Positions 11,692 through 19,687 are shown, numbered from the stretch's first letter. The stretch: DNA of 19,687 nt from WS-11 sp964405235 (GCA_964405235.1 CAYONG010000332.1:1-19687), one strand, 5' to 3'. Notes: a model not told the origin generated them from the sequence alone. Numbers and translations: made by a program.

Positions 11692-13434
11692 GTGAACGGG
11701 CCGATCCGCTCCGAGCGCAGCCAGGCGGCTGCCACGTATCCGGCGTACGAGAGCGCCATCGGGGCGCGGGTGCTGATCGTCGACGACGAGCCCAGCGTGG
11801 TCGAGGTCTTCAACGAGTTCCTCACCTCCCAGGGCTATGCGCTGAGCCTCGCCGCCAACGGCGAAGAGGCGGTGCGGATGCTGCCGGTGCTCAAGCCCGA
11901 CATGATCCTCACCGACCTCAACCTGCCCGGACTTTCCGGGCTCGAGGTCATGCGCGCGGCCAAGGAAGTGGATCCCGAGGTCTGCGTGGTCGTTGTGACC
12001 GGGTACGCCTCGGCATCGACCGCGATCGACGCCCTGAGGCAGGGGGCCTACGACTACGTGACCAAGCCCTTCGACCTGGACGACGTGTTCCAGATCGTCG
12101 AACGCGGCATCGCCAACAGGCGCCTCAAGGTGCTCAACCGGGAGCTGATCGAAGAGCTGCGTCAAAAGAACGAGATCCTGCGCGAGCACGAGCACGAGCT
12201 GCGCGAGCGGGTGCGCGTGGCGACCCTCCAGATGACCAGCCTCTACGAGGTGGGCAAGGAGATCAGCGCCGATCTGGATCTGGATCGGAGGCTGGCCGTC
12301 ATCTGCAATCGAGCCGCGACCCTGAGCGGGGCGCGGGCGGCGCTGGTCTACCTGCGGCAGGAGCAGAGCGACGGGTTCCATCCCACCGCGGCGTACGGCG
12401 TTCCGCTGGTCACAGACGACGGTCCAAGAGCCTCGTTCCAGGTGGGGCAGGGGTTCCTCGGGCTGAGCGCGCGCGACCAGGTTGCGGCACGGGTGTCGGC
12501 CGACGACGGCGGAGCGGCCGTGGAGGTGCCCGGCGTCGCCGGCGGGTGCCAGGCCGCCCTGGCGACGCCGCTGACGGACGAGAGCCAGGTCATCGGCGTC
12601 CTCGCCGTGATCGACAAGGACGGCGGATTCACCGTGGAGGACGAGAGCTTCATGGCGCTGTTCGCCTCGCAGTCGGCGATCGCGATCCGCAACTCTCAGT
12701 TGTTCGAACGCACCCGCAGCCTCGACCGGCTCAAGTCCGAGTTCGTGGCGGTGGTCTCGCACGAGATCCGCACCCCGCTCACCTCGGTCAAGGGGGCGGT
12801 CGAGCTGCTGGCCGACGAGCATTACTTCACCAATAACGAGCAGCAGGTCAAGCTGCTGACGATCGCGCACGCCAACGCCGAGCGGCTGCTGGTGCTGATC
12901 AACGACATCCTCGACTTCTCGCGGCTCGAGTCCTCGTCGCTGCCGATGAGCCTGGAGCTCCAGCGGCTGGAGCCAATCATGACCCAGGTCGCCGAGAACC
13001 TGCGTACCCAGCTCGAGGAGCGCCGCATTCAGCTCGAGACCGTGATATCGCCGGGACTCCCCGACGTCATGATCGACGGACACCGGATCGCCCAGGTGCT
13101 CACCAATCTGATGTCGAACGCCATCAAGTTTTCCCCGGCCGGCGGCCGCATCGAGATCACCGCGGAGCTCTGGGCCGGCCGCGTCCGGGTCGGGGTGCAC
13201 GATCAGGGTGAGGGCATCGCGGCCCAGGATTTGCCCAAGCTGTTCCAGAAGTTCTCCCAGGTTGACTCGTCCGCCACGCGCAAGTCGGGCGGCACCGGAC
13301 TGGGCCTGGTCATTTGCAAGGGGATCGTCGAGCAGCATCACGGTCAGATGACCGTCGAAAGCACCCCGGGAGAAGGAAGTACCTTCTACTTCACCCTGCC
13401 ACCGGTGGCCGCGTCCGCGGCACTCTCCGCTTGA
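11692..13434 (+). CDS. Hybrid histidine kinase: receiver, GAF, HisKA, ATPase
   Basis: This 580-residue soluble kinase has an N-terminal receiver (about 25-140; D31/D32, phospho-acceptor D75, T103, K125), a coiled coil (about 145-185), a GAF domain (about 190-335), HisKA with H357 in VVSHEIRTPLTSV, and a HATPase domain with N box N476 in LTNLMSNAIKFSP, G1 HDQGEGI, F box LFQKFSQ and G2 GTGLGL. With the receiver at the N-terminus, kinase activity may be gated by an upstream phosphodonor. GTG 11692, 4 nt after the preceding stop, is the first usable start, and no strong Shine-Dalgarno is seen, so coupling is likely. It is the last gene of the run starting at 7992. The CheY-like protein at 7992 is a plausible target. 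Confidence 0.92.
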   Translation: MNGPIRSERSQAAATYPAYESAIGARVLIVDDEPSVVEVFNEFLTSQGYALSLAANGEEAVRMLPVLKPDMILTDLNLPGLSGLEVMRAAKEVDPEVCVVVVTGYASASTAIDALRQGAYDYVTKPFDLDDVFQIVERGIANRRLKVLNRELIEELRQKNEILREHEHELRERVRVATLQMTSLYEVGKEISADLDLDRRLAVICNRAATLSGARAALVYLRQEQSDGFHPTAAYGVPLVTDDGPRASFQVGQGFLGLSARDQVAARVSADDGGAAVEVPGVAGGCQAALATPLTDESQVIGVLAVIDKDGGFTVEDESFMALFASQSAIAIRNSQLFERTRSLDRLKSEFVAVVSHEIRTPLTSVKGAVELLADEHYFTNNEQQVKLLTIAHANAERLLVLINDILDFSRLESSSLPMSLELQRLEPIMTQVAENLRTQLEERRIQLETVISPGLPDVMIDGHRIAQVLTNLMSNAIKFSPAGGRIEITAELWAGRVRVGVHDQGEGIAAQDLPKLFQKFSQVDSSATRKSGGTGLGLVICKGIVEQHHGQMTVESTPGEGSTFYFTLPPVAASAALSA

Positions 13435-13466
13435 CCGCCCGAGCGAGCCGCCACTAGGTTTCGCGG

Positions 13467-13495
13467 GTGCCGGCGCCGATCGCGGCGGCCGGCAC
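13467..13495 (+). terminator. Strong hairpin after the hybrid kinase gene
   Basis: GTGCCGGC (13467-13474) and GCCGGCAC (13488-13495) form a perfect 8-bp outer stem. Inside it GCCG/CGGC (13475-13478 with 13483-13486) adds 4 bp around an ATCG loop, with a single bulged G. It lies 33 nt past the kinase stop and 35 nt before the next ATG. There is no T run, so termination is likely but not certain. Confidence 0.45.
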
Positions 13496-13529
13496 ACGCG
13501 GCACGATGCCGCACCACTGACCGAGCGCC

Positions 13530-14435
13530 ATGGAAGACGCCTCGAAACACGACAGCGAACCACCCCCGAATTCCGCAAGTCGGACCGCCGACTCGCCCAC
13601 ACCTTCGGCCGACGTCGAGGAGCGGCGAGACGGCCCGCGCCCTGAACGGCTTGGCGGGGTCACGCCGCGCGCTCCCGAAACGACCAGCGCCTGGCTCCAC
13701 GCGGTGAGCGGGGCATCGGTCCCGACGCTCTCGCGTGCCGTCTTCGAGCTGGCGGCCCGCTTCCTCGCCGGCGGACATCGCGTGCTGCTGGTGGACGGGG
13801 CGCCGAAGCTGCGTCTCCACGACCGGTTCGATCGCGAATCGCGCTGGGGCGTGGTCGAGTGCCTGGGGGAGGGGTTGCCGGTGCTGGGGCTGGTCCAGGA
13901 CTCGGGCCGCCTCGGTCTTTACCTGCTGGCCCACGGAACCCCAGCGGGTGCGACGGCCTGGCCCCGCCTCGGGCAGATCCTCGATGCGGCCCGGCCGCAT
14001 TTCGGACGCGTGGTCATCGCGCTCGACCCCGACACCCCGGCTGGGTTCGGCGAGGCGCTCGCGGGCGTCCATCTCGAAGGCTGGTGGCCGCAGGGGGGAA
14101 GCGAGGCCAGGCGCGCAGCCGGTATCGGAGGCCGCCTCGGCATCCAGTTCACCGCCTTGAACTTGGACTCGATGCTGATTCCAAGGCTCGAAGCGCTGGA
14201 CGCCCGCCTCTGGGCACTCCTTGCCCCGGCGCCGCCGGTCGAGCCGCGCGCCATGCAGCCGAGCGATGTGCCGGCAGCGGAGCCCGAAGTCGTTTCGGAG
14301 CCGGTCAGTCTTGACAGCGATCCGCGCGCGCGTGAGCGGCTGCGCTTCCTGCTCTGGACGCGCCATATCGAGGCCGAAGGCGTGAAGCCGGTCCCGGCCG
14401 GGGTCTCGCCGGCTGAGAGTGAGGAGCCGTCCTGA
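13530..14435 (+). CDS. MinD/ParA-like protein lacking the P-loop
   Basis: This encodes 301 residues. After a disordered, Pro/Glu/Arg-rich N-terminus (about 1-50), the order of elements follows a ParA/MinD or CpsD-type ATPase. HAVSGASVPTLSRAVFELAARFL (57-79, given here only by position and ends) stands where the P-loop strand and helix would be. GHRVLLVDGAP (82-92) matches the Walker A' strand, GLYLLAHG resembles the strand before the switch, and FGRVVIALDP (158-167) sits at Walker B. The P-loop lysine and glycines are missing (SGASVPTLSR in place of SGKGGVGKST), so ATP binding is doubtful. The C-terminal 60 residues are acidic then basic-helical. It may be an ATPase-dead relative of FlhG that acts as a scaffold. 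The homology rests on motif order and is moderate. Confidence 0.75.
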   Translation: MEDASKHDSEPPPNSASRTADSPTPSADVEERRDGPRPERLGGVTPRAPETTSAWLHAVSGASVPTLSRAVFELAARFLAGGHRVLLVDGAPKLRLHDRFDRESRWGVVECLGEGLPVLGLVQDSGRLGLYLLAHGTPAGATAWPRLGQILDAARPHFGRVVIALDPDTPAGFGEALAGVHLEGWWPQGGSEARRAAGIGGRLGIQFTALNLDSMLIPRLEALDARLWALLAPAPPVEPRAMQPSDVPAAEPEVVSEPVSLDSDPRARERLRFLLWTRHIEAEGVKPVPAGVSPAESEEPS

Positions 14436-14446
14436 TTCCGGCGATC

Positions 14447-14516
14447 GGGGGAGGGAAGCCGGCCGATGATCGCTTCGGCGCGCGTCCAGAGGTCGGTCGG
14501 CGGACCGGAGCCGTGA
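14447..14516 (+). promoter_or_regulatory. Upstream ORF of 16 codons with its own ribosome binding site
   Basis: GGGGGAGGG at 14447-14455 is a strong Shine-Dalgarno, 10 nt before ATG 14466. That ATG opens a 16-codon frame (MIASARVQRSVGGPEP) whose TGA at 14514-14516 overlaps the GTG start of the next gene at 14513 (GTGA). Fourteen of 16 codons end in G or C. The arrangement suggests that ribosomes load on the short frame and restart on the downstream gene, which has only a poorly spaced GGAG of its own. Confidence 0.45.
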
Positions 14517-15613
14517 CCGCGCCGCGCCTGTTGGTGGTCGAGGCGATGGATGCTGCGGGGAGCGATCGTGCCGACGCGCACGAGCGCTGCTCGGCCCTGC
14601 GCGCTTTGCGCGCGGTGGTGCGGGTCGCGATCCTGAACCCCGGGCGGAACGGGTCCGAGGCCGGGGCGGCCGACGCGAACACGGCCTCGGGCGCGTTCGC
14701 CGAGTGGGATAGCGGGTCCTCAGGGCTCGCCAGCTTGCGCGAGTTTGCGCGTGAGGGCCGCTTCGATCACATCCTGATCGCCGCCGCCGCGCGCGGGGGC
14801 GGAGCGGCGGTCGGTGCGCTCCCCCCGGGGATCCCTGCGTCCTGGTGGCCGACCGGGGTTTCGCCTGCGACCGGCTGGGGCGCGCGACTCCGCTTCGGAC
14901 GCCCGGCCCTGCTGTCGTGCCTCGGCGCCGGCCAGGATGGACCGGACCGGGACGTGCCCGCCGGCCTAGCATGGTCGTCGGTCGGCCCCCGTCCGGCGGG
15001 ACGCGGCCGCTTCACCCTGTGGGATGGCGAGTACCTGCTCGCGCCGCTCCCGCTCGCGGGCGCCGAGGGGTCGCGACTGCTCGCGGCATTCGCCGGCCTT
15101 GGGGAGGAATGGTGCGGCCTCGATCTGGTGGTGTTGTCCGAGCCGCAGCCGGGCTTCGAGCGTGAGGCCCGCGACCGCGGCATCGGGCCACGCGTGCATT
15201 TCGTGGGTCAGGCTCCGCGCGAAGCCGAATGGGCATGGTGGATCCACGCCCGCGGCGCGGTGTTCGCCGGCGCCGGCGCCATCTCGGGCGGCTTCGTCCT
15301 GCGCGGACTGAACGCCGGGTGTCCGATGGAGATGCTCCAGTCCGATGGTCCCGGCGTCGCCATCCGGACCTGGCTCGATCGGAACGGGTGCCTGCTACGG
15401 GCGCCGCAGCGTGGGGGTGACGATCTGGTCGCCGCGCACTCGCATCGACTGGGGCGCCTGCTCGGCCGCGGCCCGGTGGTCACGGAGGCCGTGGCCCGCG
15501 GGCGGGCCCTGGCAGCCGAGCATGGCTGGGAGCGGATCGCCGCGCGTCTGGCCGCAGCGCTCCCGGACCTCGCGGCGACCACGCTGCGGTCCAGGCCGGC
15601 GGCGGCAGCTTGA
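14513..15613 (+). CDS. Glycosyltransferase-like protein (GT-B fold, degenerate)
   Basis: This encodes 366 residues. The N-terminus (PRLLVVEAMDAAG, then RAVVRVAILNPG) looks like the first Rossmann half of a GT-B enzyme. The second half shows the usual order: LDLVVLSEPQPGFEREARDRGIGPRVHFVGQ (given by ends, about 203-232), then a stretch of small residues and GGFVLRGLNAGCPMEML (259-275). The last segment stands where family GT4 enzymes have G-F-G-x-x-x-x-E-A-M-A-x-G-x-P, but the donor-binding glutamate is not found. It may be inactive, or a divergent sugar transferase. GTG 14513 is preceded by the coupled upstream ORF. The epimerase downstream suggests a sugar pathway, perhaps surface or flagellin glycosylation; that is inference. 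Confidence 0.6.
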   Translation: MTAPRLLVVEAMDAAGSDRADAHERCSALRALRAVVRVAILNPGRNGSEAGAADANTASGAFAEWDSGSSGLASLREFAREGRFDHILIAAAARGGGAAVGALPPGIPASWWPTGVSPATGWGARLRFGRPALLSCLGAGQDGPDRDVPAGLAWSSVGPRPAGRGRFTLWDGEYLLAPLPLAGAEGSRLLAAFAGLGEEWCGLDLVVLSEPQPGFEREARDRGIGPRVHFVGQAPREAEWAWWIHARGAVFAGAGAISGGFVLRGLNAGCPMEMLQSDGPGVAIRTWLDRNGCLLRAPQRGGDDLVAAHSHRLGRLLGRGPVVTEAVARGRALAAEHGWERIAARLAAALPDLAATTLRSRPAAAA

Positions 15614-15770
15614 TGAACGCGCGCGGTTGGACAATCACGCCGACGTCCCACACGAGGGGGCGGCGCCTTGCGCGGCGGGGTGTTGGCGGCTACCTTGCCC
15701 GGGCGAACTACAACGCGCTCCCGGACATGGGCGCGATCCACCGGGCAGTGATGCACGCGGAGGTTTCGGC

Positions 15771-16697
15771 ATGAGGATCCTCGTCACCGGCGGGGCGGGC
15801 TTCATCGGCTCGCACGTGGCGGAGCGGTTCGTGTCCCTCGGGCACGAGGTGGCGGTGCTGGATAACCTCTCCACCGGCTTCCGCGAGTTCGTGCCCCCGC
15901 AGGCCCGGTTCTACCCGGTCGATATCACCGACGGTCCCGCGGTCGATCGTGTCCTCGCCGAGTTCCGGCCCGATGTCGTCGACCATCACGCGGCGCAGAT
16001 CGATGTGCGCAGGTCGGTCAGCGATCCCGCGTTCGATGCCCGGGTGAACATCATCGGCGGCATCGAGCTGCTGACGGCGTGCACCCGCAACGGCGTGCGC
16101 AAGGTGATCTACGCTTCGACCGGCGGCGCCCTCTATGGCGAGGGACGCACGCTGCCGGCGACCGAGGACCACCCGGTGAATCCCGAGGCCCCGTACGGGG
16201 TGAGCAAGCACACGCTCGAGCACTACCTCTACCTGTGGAAGCTCCTGCATGGACTCGACTACACGGTCCTGCGCTATCCCAACGTTTACGGGCCGCGGCA
16301 GAATCCGCACGGCGAGGCCGGCGTGAACGCCATCTTCATCGGGCTCATGCTCAAGGGGGAGTGCCCCCGCATCTTCGGGACCGGTGAGCAGGTCCGCGAC
16401 TACCTCTATGTCGGCGACGTGATCGAGGCCAATCAGGTCGTGCTGACCGCGGGTGGCGGCGAGATGTTCAATCTGGGCACCGGGGTCGGGACCTCGGTCA
16501 ACCAGATCTTCCGCGAGCTCCAGGGCATCCTGGGTTTCGCCGGTGAACCGATGTACGAAGCCGCGCGCCCCGGTGAGGTCCAGCGGATCTTCCTCGATGC
16601 CACCCGCGCGCGACGGGTGCTCGGCTGGCAGCCCCGGACCCCGTTCCGCGAGGGGCTCGAGCGCACCGTGGAGTGGACCCGGGAGGCCGCCGCCTAG
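15771..16697 (+). CDS. NAD-dependent sugar epimerase, UDP-glucose 4-epimerase type
   Basis: This 308-residue extended short-chain dehydrogenase has the NAD-binding motif TGGAGFIGSH (6-15), the acidic residue after the second strand (VAVLDNLSTG), the catalytic S116/T117 in YASTGGALYG, and Y142-x-x-x-K146 in PYGVSKHTLEHY. RYPNVYGPRQNP and the C-terminal substrate region also fit GalE-like enzymes, which interconvert nucleotide sugars at C4 through a keto intermediate. Length is typical of bacterial GalE/WbpP/RmlB relatives; the exact substrate cannot be told. GGAGG at 15760-15764 sits about 6 nt before ATG 15771. The 157-bp gap before it holds no other gene. A downstream hairpin follows the stop. 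Confidence 0.92.
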   Translation: MRILVTGGAGFIGSHVAERFVSLGHEVAVLDNLSTGFREFVPPQARFYPVDITDGPAVDRVLAEFRPDVVDHHAAQIDVRRSVSDPAFDARVNIIGGIELLTACTRNGVRKVIYASTGGALYGEGRTLPATEDHPVNPEAPYGVSKHTLEHYLYLWKLLHGLDYTVLRYPNVYGPRQNPHGEAGVNAIFIGLMLKGECPRIFGTGEQVRDYLYVGDVIEANQVVLTAGGGEMFNLGTGVGTSVNQIFRELQGILGFAGEPMYEAARPGEVQRIFLDATRARRVLGWQPRTPFREGLERTVEWTREAAA

Positions 16698-16706
16698 CGG
16701 TCTTCA

Positions 16707-16725
16707 GCGGGCACTTGCAGCCCGC
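16707..16725 (+). terminator. Hairpin after the epimerase gene
   Basis: GCGGGC (16707-16712) and GCCCGC (16720-16725) form a 6-bp stem with a 7-nt loop, starting 9 nt after the epimerase stop. No T run follows. A second compact stem, CTCGGC/GCCGAG (16840-16845 with 16849-16854), lies further on. The rest of 16698-16990 holds no convincing gene. Confidence 0.35.
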
Positions 16726-16901
16726 GTCGCGTCCGCACGGTACCGGAACACCGTGCTCGCTCGGTGGCTGTGGCCTTCCTCCGGTGCCCCCGCGTGTTCA
16801 GTCCTGCTGTACTCCCTGGGAGCCGCCACCGCCGAAGGGCTCGGCACCGCCGAGGGATCGTCCGCGTCACTCGGTCATAGATTCGGCGGGCCCGGTGACG
16901 G

Positions 16902-16907
16902 TATATT
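16902..16907 (+). promoter_or_regulatory. Possible -10 box of the protease gene
   Basis: TATATT differs from TATAAT at one position and is conspicuous in this GC-rich gap, 83 nt before the protease ATG. No convincing -35 box is seen at 16-18 bp, so it is a tentative promoter. Confidence 0.35.
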
Positions 16908-16990
16908 CTCGGCGGCTTCCCAGTACGCTTGGTCCCCCGGTTCCGTCCTCCGGGGATTCCCGCATCGCTGCCCTGCCCTGGAGGTGCCGC

Positions 16991-19687
16991 ATGAATCGGT
17001 GGTTACCACGCATCGCCCTCGCCGCATTGCTCACCGCCGTCGTCTTCACCACCGCCTTCGCCGATTCGTACAAGCTCGACATCGCCGCGCGCATCGCGAT
17101 CTACAACCTGCGCCAGGGCGTCCAGCCCGTCGAAATGCGGGAAGGCGGCATCATGGCCGCCACGGAAGCGGGCGAGCTCGACTGCTTCATCGTCGGTGAC
17201 GTCACCCGTGCCGAGCTCGAGGCGGCCGGCGCGCGTATCCGCACCGCGCTGCCCGGCATCTTCACCGCTTTCATCCCGCTCGCCAGCGTCGACGCCGTCG
17301 CGGCGATCGCGGGCGTGGAGAAGATCGAAGGCGCGCAGATCGAATCGATCGAGCACAACCTCAGCGTGCCGACCACCAACGCCACGCTATTCCGCGGCGC
17401 CGGCCCCACGTTTACCGGGCTCAACGGCGCCGGTGTGATCGTCGGCAACATCGACACCGGCGTCGACTACGATCACGAGGATTTCAAGGATGCGCTCGGC
17501 AACACGCGCTTCCTGAAGATCTGGGACCAGACCGACTTGCTCGGTCCTCCCGCCGCCGGCTTCGGTTACGGCTCGGACTGGACCGCCGCCGACATCAACG
17601 CGCTGATCTCGCGCGCCAAGGACACCCACGGCCACGGCTCGCATACCTTGGGCACCGCGGGCGGCGATGGCAGCCAGACGTTCGGCGCCTCGGCCCCGGC
17701 GTTCACCTACACCGGCATGGCGCCGATGGCCGACCTGATCGCGGTCGATGCCTCGACAACCGGCGGATTCTCCAACACCGGCATGATCGACGGCATCAAC
17801 TACATCTTCCAGCAGGCGACGGCCTTCGGTAAGGCGGCGGTCGCCAACCTGTCAATCGGCGGCTCGTTCGGTCCGCACGACGGCTCCTCGACGTTCGAGG
17901 TGGCCGTGGACGTGATGACCGGCGCCGGACGCGCGGTCGTGTTCTCGTCCGGCAACAGCCGTGGTGACCCGCAGCACGCGGAGATGAACGCGACGGCGCT
18001 CGGCGCAGACATCACCATGAGCGCCCTCAACGGCGCCGTGCTCAATCGCCGCTTCCAGATCAACGGGTGGTACAACAACACTGAGATCGTCAACGTCACC
18101 GTCATCACGCCGAACGGCACCACGATCGGTCCGATCGTGCTCGGGACCATGAACGCCGCCTACCCCGGCACGGTCACGGCCAACGGCGCCGTGTACGTCG
18201 AAAACGGCACCACCACCTCGGCCAACGGCTCGCGTCAGATCATCATCGACGTGATCAACCAGAACGCCGTAACCCAGAACCTGACCGGCACGTGGACGTA
18301 TCGATTCACGGCGATCGCGCTCGGCGCCGCCAATGGCGAAGTCGACCTGTGGCGGAACTTCCAGAGCAGCACGGCGCTCACCGCGAACTTCGTGATCGGC
18401 AACAACTCGACCGAGGAGCTGATCAACGCCATCGGCACCGGGTTGAACTCGATCGCGGTCGCCTCGTGGCACACGAGGCAGAACTGGGCGGATTGCCGCG
18501 TCGCATGGAACGCCCTACCCAACGCCACCTTCGGCGGCCCGGCGCCCGGTCCCATCTCCACGTTCTCGAGCATGGGCCCCACCCGCGACGGACGGCAGAA
18601 GCCCGAGATCGCCGCCCCCGGCTCCGAGATCGCCTCCGCGCTCACGCAGGATGCCGGGGTCCTGACGTGCCCGGCGACCGCCGCGACGTTCCTGCCCGGA
18701 CTGAGGCATTGGATGAACCGCGGCACCAGCATGGCGGCCCCGCACGTCACCGGCGCGATCGGCCTGCTGTTTCAGAAGTATGGCTCGCTGACCGTGCCCC
18801 AGGTTCGCACTTTGCTCCAGACGCGCGCCATCGTCGACGGTTTCACCGGTGCCGTATGGAACAAGGACTTCGGCTATGGAAAGCTGAACCTCGGCGACAT
18901 GACCGATCCACTCTGCATCGTGACCGCGCCCAACGGCGGTGAGGTGGTCGTGGTGGGGGGCAACCTCCCGCTCACGTGGAACGCCTCCGACCTGTACCTG
19001 GGCGTAACCGGGGTCGATCTCGAGATCTCGCGCACCGGCGTCGGTGGGCCCTACACGACGGTCGCGAGCAACATCGCCAACTCCGGCACGTTCAACTGGG
19101 TGGTCAGCGGGCCGGTCACCAACAACGCGATCCTGCGCGTCACCGCAAAGGACGCTGCCGCCAACGCCGGCGTCGACGTGAGCGATGCGGTGTGGGCGAT
19201 CGTCGACCCGCCGGTTGCCACCACGGTGGCGATGTTCCGCGCCGAGCCGACCACCGACGGCGTTCGCCTGGTGTGGCAGTTCACCGATGCCTCGCAATTC
19301 TCTCGCGTCGCCCTCGAGCGCGCGACGACCAGCAGAGGGCCGTGGAGCGAGATCGAGGCCGAGCTCTCGACCGAGCGTGAGGCGACCGTCGCCCTCGACC
19401 GCACCGCCGAGGCGGGGCTCACGTATTTCTATCGGCTGGCCGTGACTTACCGTGATGGGGGGACGGCCGCGTTTGGTCCGCTCTCGGCCACCGCGGGGCG
19501 GCCGATCACCGAGTTCGCGCTGGCCGGGATCACGCCGAACCCGACCGCCGGCCAGGCGGTGATCGAGTACGCGGTGCCTCGGGGCTCCGAGGTGAGCGTG
19601 CTCATGTACGACCTGCAGGGTCGTGAGGTCGCGGTCCTGGCGCGCGGCCCGCACGGACCGGGCGTCTACCAGGTCACCTGGAGCGGC
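16991..19687 (+). CDS. Secreted subtilisin-family (S8) protease, 3' end cut by window
   Basis: The frame runs 899 codons to the window edge without a stop. A Sec signal peptide (NRWLPRIALAALLTAVVF, cleavage near AFA-DS) and a propeptide-like region (about 26-125) precede the S8 domain. Its triad is intact: D155 in VGNIDTGVDY, H215 in THGHGSHTLG, S580 in NRGTSMAAPHVTG, with oxyanion Asn N322 in SSGNSRG. A beta-rich, Asn/Thr-rich insert of about 130 residues (about 340-470) sits between the Asn and Ser motifs. A beta-sandwich region and a fibronectin-III-like repeat (about 735-835) follow. The end (TPNPTAGQAVIEYAVPRG, YDLQGREV) resembles a type A sorting/FlgD-like Ig domain. GGAGG at 16980-16984 precedes the ATG. 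It is probably exported to the surface or medium. Confidence 0.95.
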   Translation, partial: MNRWLPRIALAALLTAVVFTTAFADSYKLDIAARIAIYNLRQGVQPVEMREGGIMAATEAGELDCFIVGDVTRAELEAAGARIRTALPGIFTAFIPLASVDAVAAIAGVEKIEGAQIESIEHNLSVPTTNATLFRGAGPTFTGLNGAGVIVGNIDTGVDYDHEDFKDALGNTRFLKIWDQTDLLGPPAAGFGYGSDWTAADINALISRAKDTHGHGSHTLGTAGGDGSQTFGASAPAFTYTGMAPMADLIAVDASTTGGFSNTGMIDGINYIFQQATAFGKAAVANLSIGGSFGPHDGSSTFEVAVDVMTGAGRAVVFSSGNSRGDPQHAEMNATALGADITMSALNGAVLNRRFQINGWYNNTEIVNVTVITPNGTTIGPIVLGTMNAAYPGTVTANGAVYVENGTTTSANGSRQIIIDVINQNAVTQNLTGTWTYRFTAIALGAANGEVDLWRNFQSSTALTANFVIGNNSTEELINAIGTGLNSIAVASWHTRQNWADCRVAWNALPNATFGGPAPGPISTFSSMGPTRDGRQKPEIAAPGSEIASALTQDAGVLTCPATAATFLPGLRHWMNRGTSMAAPHVTGAIGLLFQKYGSLTVPQVRTLLQTRAIVDGFTGAVWNKDFGYGKLNLGDMTDPLCIVTAPNGGEVVVVGGNLPLTWNASDLYLGVTGVDLEISRTGVGGPYTTVASNIANSGTFNWVVSGPVTNNAILRVTAKDAAANAGVDVSDAVWAIVDPPVATTVAMFRAEPTTDGVRLVWQFTDASQFSRVALERATTSRGPWSEIEAELSTEREATVALDRTAEAGLTYFYRLAVTYRDGGTAAFGPLSATAGRPITEFALAGITPNPTAGQAVIEYAVPRGSEVSVLMYDLQGREVAVLARGPHGPGVYQVTWSG

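Noticed and set aside
11656..13602. 648-codon open frame on the minus strand opposite the hybrid kinase
   Set aside because: Shadow of a clear multi-domain kinase; no recognisable motifs.
13386..14972. 528-codon open frame on the minus strand opposite the MinD-like gene
   Set aside because: Arg/Pro/Ser-rich, no domain, spans two plus-strand genes and their gap; the plus-strand frames show structured protein patterns.
15668..15696. TTGCGC with TACCTT 17 bp downstream as an epimerase promoter
   Set aside because: Only 3 of 6 matches in each box, no better than expected by chance.
16453..17199. Plus-strand open frame bridging the epimerase end, the gap and the protease start
   Set aside because: It overlaps two solid genes in another frame, is Arg/Ser/Pro-rich and has no start signal in the gap.
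18515..19654. 379-codon open frame on the minus strand opposite the protease
   Set aside because: The plus-strand protease holds an intact catalytic Ser motif here; the minus frame is a GC-bias artefact.
1..19687. CRISPR arrays, tRNA, rRNA, insertion sequences, phage attachment sites
   Set aside because: No repeat-spacer pattern, cloverleaf, rRNA motif, transposase or terminal inverted repeats were found by reading.

Overview
The window is 19.7 kb of very GC-rich bacterial DNA with strong G/C bias at third codon positions. It reads as chromosome of a flagellated Gram-negative-type bacterium. The last gene encodes a secreted subtilisin whose C-terminal end resembles a type A sorting (FlgD-like Ig) domain, as seen in FCB-side phyla. 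My best guess for the source is a Candidatus Eisenbacteria-like lineage; this is inference. No rRNA, tRNA, CRISPR array or insertion sequence was seen.

Layout. (1) 1-1474: the tail of an unidentified gene, a small exported beta-rich protein, and trpA, ended by a strong hairpin that carries the trpA stop codon in its tetraloop. (2) 1492-4170, minus strand: a candidate 18-residue hydrophobic peptide and a membrane PDZ/GAF/SpoIIE-type PP2C phosphatase. (3) 4171-4385: a divergent control region with three tandem 13-bp repeats and a sigma-28-like promoter pointing at csrA. (4) 4386-7636: csrA, a FlgM-like small protein, and an NtrB/NtrC-type (FlrB/FlrC-like) two-component pair. (5) 7637-7991: a regulatory gap with a near-consensus sigma-54 promoter and a 10-bp hairpin that hides the ribosome binding site of the next gene. 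(6) 7992-13434: a tightly coupled seven-gene run: receiver-only regulator, detached sigma-region-4-like protein, small unknown protein, flhG, fliA, GAF-GGDEF protein with a degenerate signature, and hybrid REC-GAF histidine kinase. (7) 13530-16697: a MinD/ParA-like protein without a P-loop, a glycosyltransferase-like protein preceded by a 16-residue upstream ORF, and a GalE-type epimerase. (8) 16991-end: the secreted subtilisin, cut by the window edge.

How it may fit together (inference). The locus looks like a compact flagellar command centre. The kinase/regulator pair would activate sigma-54 RNA polymerase at 7935-7950 and switch on the operon with flhG and fliA. FliA (sigma-28) could then act at the promoter before csrA. 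The FlgM-like protein beside csrA is a candidate FliA antagonist, and the region-4-like protein is a possible extra partner or competitor. CsrA could feed back on leaders in the cluster, including the hairpin at 7954-7985, whose loop carries GGA motifs. The most distinctive points are this hairpin/promoter arrangement, the detached sigma-4-like protein, the 13-bp repeats and the P-loop-less MinD-like protein.
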